Part shown: one piece after another, positions 59,204-64,000 of the stretch
Position numbering within the stretch: position 1 is the stretch's first letter
Layout of the letters: every line of letters starts with the position of its first letter
Assembly: GCF_048128805.1 (NCBI RefSeq)
Contig: NC_136016.1
Span: forward strand, 14,190,676 to 14,254,675
DNA from: Centroberyx gerrardi
Lineage: Eukaryota > Chordata > Actinopteri > Beryciformes > Berycidae
Length of the DNA: 64,000 bases
Direction: 5' to 3'
Made by a program: the position numbers and the translations under genes
The notes under the pieces: generated by a model
What the model was told of the DNA's origin: nothing
What the model saw: the letters and a program-made list of their open reading frames with translations, nothing else
Database searches by the model: none

Positions 59204-61044
59204 TTATATTGTTCACACGAGCTTAGGAACCTGATAGTGTTTTGATCTGGGTATTTTGATAACGCACTTACCTTCCCTGACTGTAAAAGTGTTAACTTTT
59301 ATGACACATTTATTTGCGGATGAAACGTATATGAACGGTGTTAAAACGCTTCCCAAATTGAACTTCTTCAATGAAATTCTTACTACTGAAATTGTGTCAA
59401 AAATACTAAGCCTCCGTTTTCAACGTTTGATAAATCAGAGTGGCAGCTCTGACAGCTCGCATTCTGCTCTTTATCTAGGACAAAACTCTTACCATTTCTT
59501 ACATTAACACAAACAAGAAGTCGCTCATCCCTTGGGTCCTTTGTGACTCATCTAAATTGTTGCCATTCACCAGTCGCACACTGTTTGGTAGAGAAGCCTA
59601 TTGAAGGCAACAGCTCACAGTGCAAAACAGCACAACGTGCTGCAGCCCGTAACAACAGTGACACAGGCATCTGGGAGAAAGGATCCCTTTGTAATGGAGA
59701 ACAAATGGAGAAACAGTGCTCAAAGTGGTTGGCTGTGCCATGGTGTGAGGAGATAATGAAAGGAATCTCAGAGAGAAAGAGACAGAGTGAGAGAAAGAGA
59801 GAGAGAGAGAGAGGACTCTTCATAGTTCAAGTCATGTCTGTAGTCTCTAATGGGTATTGTCTGTCTCTTACTGCGTCTTCTCCCATGGTACACACTGGCA
59901 TTTGTTATGTCCATGTGCTCCGTGCTGCTGTGAGCTCATGTTGTAGCAAACCGAACAGGCATATATTATTAAAGTGTTGTGTTGTTATTGTTTTTCTGTT
60001 CCGTCCTACCCTGTTCTGTTGAGGCCTGTTTCCATGTCGCACGATTGTCATGTCAAGTGACTCATGGACTCATGGAAACAGGAGATTCCTATGTCAGATT
60101 TTCAGATAGAAGCGTGATTCATGTCGAGTTCCATAGATTTATAATTAGTAATGTGCTGCATGTCCTTTGGCTCTGGGCCCTTGAGCTATCAAGGTTTTCA
60201 CATTCTTTTTTCAAAAATGTACTTTTGTTGGACATTTAGACAAGCTGTCGTATTTTCAGATTGACCGACATTTTGAAACTGTCCAGTGGGTTCTTGGGTC
60301 CCCAGGTTTATGATCATATGGAAGATCATGCAAACTTTAACTTAAAATACCAAAGCAAAACCAAAATTAGTTAAAACGTTTTCCCATAACTGTGAATCTA
60401 GTTAAGTGCTGGAGTATAAATGCAGTCAATTGCAGTCACTGTGTAAAACAGAGTAATCAGATTGCAGATCCTCTTGAGAAATTGGAGATTATTGTTGCAC
60501 TTCTCCTAGCCATGTTTGAATGGAAAATGTTTGTTTTTATTGTGAGATCACAGATACAAAAATATAAGATTTTATACTAATTGTTGATAATGGCTGTAGA
60601 TGATACGATAAGCACTTCATTGGAATAAATTGTTTACCCTCATATTCTATAGATGGTGAAGTAATCCAAAGGTAACAGAGTAATCAGAATGTATTAGTGA
60701 TTAATATAGTGGATGATGTTAGTGATTACAATTTTAAGCAGGTAATCAATCATCTGTAACAGGTTACGTTTTGAAAGGAACCTTCTCAACCTTGTTAATT
60801 AGAGATCTCAGATCAGCAGAAGTTTAATCAATACAGGCTGTGACCCATGTTACCCTCTGGTTATCCATATGTGATTTGTACTGATGTGTGGTTCTCCATT
60901 GATCCGCAGTGGCAAGGCGAGACCCAGGAGTTCTGTCCCAATGCCAAGGTGGTGCTGGTTGGCTGCAAGCTGGACATGAGGACGGACCTCAACGTACTGA
61001 GGGAGCTTTCCAAGCTTAGACTCATTCCTGTCACCCACGAACAG
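37439..61044 (+). CDS. rnd2: Rho family GTPase 2 (Rnd2), first four coding exons; 3' end outside the window
   Basis: Coding exons are 37439-37543, 38870-38957, 57355-57464 and 60910-61044 (phases 0,1,0,0), 438 nt or 146 codons. The human protein has 227 aa, so about 80 residues with the C-terminal CAAX box lie to the right. The P-loop is GDTQCGKT (15-22), the effector region VPTVFENY (38-45) and the switch II start WDTSG (61-65). CKLD (120-123) replaces the usual guanine-specificity motif. Rnd proteins do not hydrolyse GTP and stay GTP-bound; DTSGS in place of DTAGQ removes the catalytic Gln, which is visible here. [24 protein letters not shown] and RLIPVTHEQ match RND2 rather than RND1 or RND3. 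RND2 acts in RhoA antagonism, neuron migration and neurite branching (family knowledge). Intron 2 is 18.4 kb. Confidence 0.95.
37544..38869 (+). other. rnd2: rnd2 intron 1
   Basis: 1326-bp intron; CpG-rich segment at about 37970-38165, then AT-rich. No repeat or nested gene was recognised. Confidence 0.85.
38870..38957 (+). CDS. rnd2: rnd2 coding exon 2
   Basis: Residues 36-64 plus one base: [17 protein letters not shown], then [11 protein letters not shown]. It encodes the effector loop and the start of switch II. Acceptor CAG, donor TCAG|GTAAGG (phase 1). Confidence 0.95.
39262..39710. mobile_element. Fold-back (long inverted repeat) element in rnd2 intron 2
   Basis: The left arm (39262-39416) and the right arm (39537-39710) are reverse complements over about 150-170 bp with some divergence. 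Shared words include GTGTAAAAATCAA, CCATCAGAG, AATTTGACAC, TTGGACAAACAAC-like and TGTCAACTCAAAATAATTGTC-like segments. The loop is about 120 bp. A MITE or fold-back transposon is likely; the family is unknown. Confidence 0.7.
40792..40876. repeat. Duplicated (GT)n microsatellite block
   Basis: Two consecutive GTGTACTGTGAG(TG)n modules, suggesting duplication of an interrupted microsatellite. Confidence 0.93.
40977..41000. repeat. (GT)n microsatellite
   Basis: About 11 GT units. Confidence 0.93.
42527..42827. mobile_element. Dispersed repeat interrupted by a hAT-like MITE
   Basis: GTTGTAGTCTGGACCTTTTTGG and TTGTGACCCC at the left and TTGCAACCCCCCAAAATTA / 'TGACCCCATGGGGTC' at the right look like one decayed non-autonomous element. 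Its right part is cut by the element starting at 42828. Confidence 0.4.
42828..43230. mobile_element. Non-autonomous hAT-like element with target duplication
   Basis: 403 bp. Termini TAGGGCTGAA and TTCAGCCCTA are perfect 10-bp inverses. It is flanked by GTCAAGAC (42820-42827) and GTCAAGAT (43231-43238), an 8-bp duplication with one mismatch, as expected for hAT. The interior is AT-rich with 'AAAATCGCAAT'-type words and no coding capacity. Confidence 0.8.
43952..43991. repeat. (CT)n microsatellite
   Basis: About 20 CT units in a broader pyrimidine-rich zone (43.8-44.2 kb). Confidence 0.93.
44628..44639. repeat. Poly-G run
   Basis: Twelve consecutive G residues. Confidence 0.9.
44667..44691. 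repeat. (AG)n microsatellite
   Basis: About 12 AG units followed by a T run. Confidence 0.93.
44995..45108. repeat. AT-only low-complexity island
   Basis: About 110 bp composed almost entirely of A and T in TAAT/TATA words. Confidence 0.9.
46295..46315. repeat. (CATC)n microsatellite
   Basis: About five tetranucleotide copies. Confidence 0.9.
47093..47522. mobile_element. MITE-like element with about 40-bp imperfect inverted termini
   Basis: The left end (ATCCATCCGCTACGTTTTGG) and the reverse complement of the right end (TAATCCATTACGTTTTGG) align and continue through GCC(A/C)AAA and CAAT(C/G)A words. About 430 bp, non-coding, in rnd2 intron 2. Confidence 0.55.
47577..47629. repeat. (CA)n microsatellite
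   Basis: About 26 uninterrupted CA units. Confidence 0.97.
48466..49338. mobile_element. DNA-transposon-like repeat ('GCTTTCACACC' termini)
   Basis: Begins GGAGGCTTTCACACCT and ends GTGTGAAAACGCCC, an imperfect inverse. A second internal 'GTGAAAACGCCCTCTAG' occurs at about 49176-49192, suggesting a nested or tandem copy. The interior includes 'TTTGGTCCAG', 'GTGCGGACCAAA' inverse words. No transposase frame was recognised; the target duplication is unclear. Confidence 0.5.
51177..51233. repeat. (AG)n microsatellite
   Basis: About 27 AG units with one CAG interruption. Confidence 0.96.
53161..53885. mobile_element. MITE-like element, copy B, interrupted by a hAT-like insertion
   Basis: Ends read AATACTGGTGTTTTT (left) and GACACCAGTATTCTCC (right), an inverted pair. 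Its right half (53628-53885), reverse-complemented, matches 62048-62540 in order: GAGAATACTGGTGTCA, TCAGGTGA, AGAAACTTTGACA, AAGTTGTTTTTCAT and GGCAGCAAATGGCTTCTTCT. The hAT-like element at 53196-53536 sits inside it. Confidence 0.6.
53196..53536 (+). mobile_element. Non-autonomous hAT-like repeat, copy 2, nested, with target duplication
   Basis: 341 bp. Starts CAGTGATTCTCAACC and ends TTGAGAGCCAGTG (11 of 13 inverted match). Flanked by GTCTAGGT (53188-53195) and GTCTAGGC (53537-53544), an 8-bp duplication typical of hAT. Same family and orientation as 1332-1719. Confidence 0.75.
54158..54200. repeat. (GT)n microsatellite, interrupted
   Basis: About 20 GT units with GGGTGGGT interruptions. 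Confidence 0.9.
56276..56300. repeat. (GT)n microsatellite
   Basis: About 12 GT units, followed by a short AG run. Confidence 0.92.
57017..57037. repeat. Poly-A run
   Basis: 21 consecutive A residues, 318 bp before rnd2 exon 3. Confidence 0.95.
57321..57354 (+). promoter_or_regulatory. rnd2: (TG)n-T-rich tract at the rnd2 exon 3 acceptor
   Basis: About nine TG units run directly into GTTTTTGCCTACAG, the acceptor of exon 3. The polypyrimidine tract is short and interrupted, so the UG repeat occupies most of the branch-point to acceptor interval. Confidence 0.7.
57355..57464 (+). CDS. rnd2: rnd2 coding exon 3
   Basis: Residues 65-101: [19 protein letters not shown], then [17 protein letters not shown]. 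The acceptor CAG is preceded by a (TG)n run and a short T tract; donor AAG|GTCAGT (phase 0). Confidence 0.95.
58105..58163. repeat. (GT)n followed by 31 G residues
   Basis: About 14 GT units (58105-58132) run into an uninterrupted G31 (58133-58163). Confidence 0.97.
58758..58797. repeat. (CTGT)n microsatellite
   Basis: About ten tetranucleotide copies. Confidence 0.96.
59172..59200. repeat. (CA)n microsatellite
   Basis: About 14 CA units. Confidence 0.95.
59797..59813. repeat. Short (AG)n run
   Basis: About eight AG units in a purine-rich stretch. Confidence 0.85.
60655..60800 (-). mobile_element. Dispersed 'GGGTTACTTT' repeat, copy 2 (partial, inverted)
   Basis: Reverse complement begins CAAGGTTGAGAAGGTTCC and continues GTAACCTGTTACAGATGATT, matching the design of 20094-20505 in opposite orientation. 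Ends about 110 bp before rnd2 exon 4. Confidence 0.5.
60910..61044 (+). CDS. rnd2: rnd2 coding exon 4
   Basis: Residues 102-146: [43 protein letters not shown]. Acceptor CAG, donor CAG|GTGAGG (phase 0). The following coding exon, which should begin near GTxLAKQxGA, is not found before 64000. Confidence 0.95.
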
Positions 61045-61063
61045 GTGAGGAGTGCAGCCTTAA

Positions 61064-61628
61064 CCCTTGTGATGTCTTCATATTCTGTATGCTCCCCTTG
61101 TCCTCGGGTCAAAAATGATCCGGTCTCACTGTCCCTCCTAGTATAAAGCCTCTTCATTTAATTTTTAACCCAAAATCTATTTTCCAGGTCCAGGTATTCT
61201 GTATTTATTCAGTGTACACCACTGTACACTGTACAGTGCTGTACGGTTTTACTGTAAAATATACATCATAAGTGGACTAGTACTGAAGCACCCCTGACTC
61301 TTTTTCTTGCTAGGAAACCATTTTTCTCGTGAGAAAAAGAGTGTTCATAGTTACTACAAATCATTTATAAATGTTTTATCAAATTGTATTTAGTCTGTAA
61401 TTGATTTAATAACTGTCGGGTCAAAAATGACCCAAAGACAATCTTTGTACCCTGATAGTGTACAGCTTATATAAAAATATAAAAAATTTAAATGTTTCAC
61501 TTTTTCTAATTGTAAGATCACTCCAGGAGAAGTCATTGAATTTCATGCAGAAAAAAAATAATTTAGGAGGTTTTCACTGCTGTTAAACTCAGAAACGGGT
61601 CATTTTTGACACGAGGACAACACAAGGG
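61064..61628. mobile_element. Non-autonomous piggyBac-like element (TTAA-flanked)
   Basis: Begins CCCTTGTG and ends CACAAGGG, each flanked by TTAA (61060-61063 and 61629-61632), the target site duplicated by piggyBac transposases. Subterminal TTGTCCTCGGGTCAAAAATG and TGACACGAGGACAA are inverted copies, and GGGTCAAAAATGACCC is an internal palindrome at about 61419. 565 bp, no transposase frame. It starts 19 nt after rnd2 exon 4. Confidence 0.8.
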
Positions 61629-62047
61629 TTAAAGGATAATTTGTTTGTATTCTTCCTATGAAAGCCCAGTCAATATGTGTGAACTCTCTCCCTAAAGATA
61701 GAGACAAGAAAACTAAGACATGAACTTGTTACGTCATCAGCATGTAAAATCTGGAGCTGGAGCAGATTTTCTTCTTATATATGGAACAAAACAACTATCA
61801 TTATCAACTCAGCATCCCTTTTTTTTTAATTCACTGCGCAATCATCCATCAGCTCCAGTGATGCAGACTCACTGCAAAGGCTTACATTACATTTTCTGCA
61901 GTTGGAACATCTGTCAAGACAAAGAGAAAAACAGGGAAATCTCTCATAGATTTCTTGTATCCATTACTTTAACTGAAATTTAGAATTTGCAAGGTCATTC
62001 TTCCATACAAATGCAGCACTGGGATAATAGTGGATGCACATGGTTTT

Positions 62048-62545
62048 TAAAGGAGAATACTGGTGTCACTGAGAGTTATAGCCCACTTACTTCTTACTAG
62101 GCCTAGTTTACATTTGCCCCAAGAAGCAGAGATCCATTTGCAATGCATGCCACATGTAATTAGATTTTTTTTTTTTTACATTTATTCGTTTTTTATCGAT
62201 TTTATGGTGTCAAACCTAGCTTGAAATCAACTGCTGTCAAAGTCAACAAAGACACCACAAATAAGAAGACATGACTGTGAATAAATAAAACATAAAATTT
62301 GTTAGGCGACACGTTTTGAAGTATTACTTCCTAGTGGAGATTTCCATTTCTTCCTGTGGGTGTCAGGTGATTGACAGTCAGCAGAGATATGAAAACACTC
62401 AGCTCAGGCACAATGAAATAGCAATAAAACAGAAACTTTGACATAACTGAATTGAGGTTTCAATGGATTATCTTGCTCTGTGGAAGTTGTTTTTCATACT
62501 GTACAAGAATGAATGGCAGCAAATGGCTTCTTCTGAAGGGAAAAC
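62048..62545 (+). mobile_element. MITE-like element, copy A (related to 53628-53885)
   Basis: Starts TAAAGGAGAATACTGGTGTC and shares an ordered series of words with the inverted copy near 53.8 kb up to GGCAGCAAATGGCTTCTTCT (about 62515-62535). Its second terminus was not found, so it is truncated or diverged. Confidence 0.6.
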
Positions 62546-64000
62546 GAGTGCAGATATCTTTAATTCCCTAAAGCCTCACTGATGTAGGTACACACAGGTG
62601 TCCTGCATACAGCTAATGATGTGAATGGGTTTGTATGTCTGTATGGGTATAGACCTGCCTATCATGTTTGCTTTGTGTCCTCTGATGTCTTAAGACCGAA
62701 AGCTTTCTGTATTCTTCCTCCCTTTTATGTGTAAAATATTGAAAAAAATTAATTTATATAAGATTATAATATCTGGAACATGCATGACAAATGTTTTGAA
62801 CTCTGTTCTGTGTAATTTTCTGCAGCAGTGATTTTCATTTGCCCACAGTAACAATGATTTACGTACAGATTTAATAGTATTTTCCTTGACAAATGAGGCC
62901 CATTGTTTTGCTCCCATCTGTGCATAAACAAAACTTCAGAAAATGAGTTCTGAAGATGACATTTGGTTCTGATCATAACTTCCCTAAATATGAAAACACA
63001 AGGAGCATAAAAGAGCTGGAACTGAATGATGAGGGAGACAAACAGTAGGATGTGCGATAATACAATTGTTTTGTTTGTGTCTTGGAGCAATGAACAATGG
63101 CGTGCATGAATTTTAATAGCCTATTTTCATGTTAATGTAAATTCCCCCTTCATAGCAGCCCTTTGTTGACAAATTAATATTTTCTCATACCTCTCAGAAA
63201 GCAAAGGTAACAACCTTGACTTTCCTGTCAGTAACAGCATCAAAATTGGTCCATCAAGATCTCAAATTAGTTTATCTGCATAAACTGATTTAGCTCCCAA
63301 TCCACAGAACCCTCTGGTTACACCAAAACATCCACACGTTCTCCTTAAAGCATAATTGCTCCAGCCATTTTCAGACTGGACCCTATTTTCCCATCTTTTT
63401 CCCACCATTCCTTTCATGTCGGACCAAAATCTTGTCAATTGCTTCACTATAGAGCTACTTACATCTTGTTTGGCTGGGTGTGCAGCTCCAATACAGTCCT
63501 AACAGGCCAGTGGATACACAGCATGTCTTTTCCAATATATTTACATTCTCTCTGTACTGAGACATGTATATATTTAATTTCCATCTCATCCATGACTTGA
63601 CAACTTTCCCTGTGTATTTTACACTTCTTTACACAGCGGTGCATGTACTGTAGACAAGGAGCTACAGTTGGTGAGCAAAGAGTAAACAAGGACAAACAAA
63701 GAGTAAACAAACAACTAATGAGACAACTGTATGAGCAAGGCATGACTTTAGATTTTCATTTACATATTTTAGCAATATGTCAGAGTGACCATATTACAGA
63801 GTGAGCAATGTGTTGAAAAAGACATGCTTTGGGTGCATTTGGGGTTGATTTTTGGAGTGCAGTCCCTTATAGGACTGTATGAGAGAGCCTGGCACTCTGC
63901 CAAGCAAGATGTAAGTAGCTCTCTAGTGAAACAGCTGACAAGATTTTGGTCAGAATTGATGGGATGAGATGGGGAAATGGGGTTGAAAATGGCCAGAGTT

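Larger units (their letters stand above)
57465..60909 (+). other. rnd2: rnd2 intron 3
   Basis: 3445-bp intron. Holds a GT/poly-G block, a CTGT array, CA and AG arrays and a dispersed-repeat fragment at 60655-60800. No nested gene was recognised. Confidence 0.85.
61045..64000 (+). other. rnd2: rnd2 intron 4 (part)
   Basis: At least 2956 bp, running off the right edge. Holds the piggyBac-like element and one MITE copy. 62.55-64.0 kb shows no recognisable exon or repeat. Confidence 0.8.

Noticed and set aside
61045..64000. Last coding exon of rnd2 within the window
   Set aside because: No frame with the expected YVECS/RDVFHVA region or a CAAX end was found before 64000.

Overview
The window is vertebrate nuclear DNA, almost certainly from a ray-finned (teleost) fish. 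Three things support this. Coding sequence is sparse and split into exons with consensus GT/AG splice sites. Microsatellites and short DNA-transposon remnants of types common in teleosts are very dense. The three genes encode clear orthologues of vertebrate proteins. There are no operons, CRISPR arrays, prophages or bacterial-style features. The species cannot be told from the sequence.

Three protein-coding genes can be supported. (1) phospho1, minus strand, about 10.8-11.6 kb: a HAD-family phosphoethanolamine/phosphocholine phosphatase whose whole coding region lies in one exon (259 aa), with a probable non-coding exon upstream near 13.06 kb. (2) vat1, minus strand, 20.6-31.8 kb: a complete six-exon gene for the VAT-1 member of the zinc-less quinone-oxidoreductase-like MDR family (434 aa). 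(3) rnd2, plus strand, from 37.4 kb: the first four coding exons (146 codons) of an atypical GTPase-deficient Rho-family protein. Its second intron is 18.4 kb long and its last coding exon or exons lie beyond the right edge. vat1 and rnd2 are head to head with about 5.7 kb between start codons, the same arrangement known next to BRCA1 on human 17q21.

Broken genes and mobile elements fill much of the rest. An L2/CR1-like non-LTR retrotransposon fragment lies at 6.3-8.1 kb. A PIM-like kinase pseudogene with a frameshift and stop lies at 16.2-16.6 kb. Two tRNA-derived SINE-like fragments are present. At least a dozen non-autonomous DNA-transposon-like elements can be delimited, several with target-site duplications: a hAT-like element at 42.83-43.23 kb, another at 53.20-53.54 kb nested in an older element, and a TTAA-flanked piggyBac-like element starting 19 nt into rnd2 intron 4. 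Pairs of related copies occur inside the window.

Layout: 1-10.4 kb is intergenic, with a weak candidate first exon of a leftward gene near 2.2 kb; 10.4-13.2 kb phospho1; 13.2-20.6 kb intergenic with the kinase pseudogene and repeats; 20.6-31.8 kb vat1; 31.8-37.4 kb the divergent vat1/rnd2 promoter interval; 37.4-64 kb rnd2. The three genes do not form one pathway. phospho1 acts in bone mineralisation, vat1 in membrane and lipid biology, and rnd2 in Rho signalling and neuronal morphology. I found no convincing undescribed biological system. The most interesting points are simple repeats and transposons sitting very close to splice sites of vat1 and rnd2, and the gene order phospho1-vat1-rnd2.
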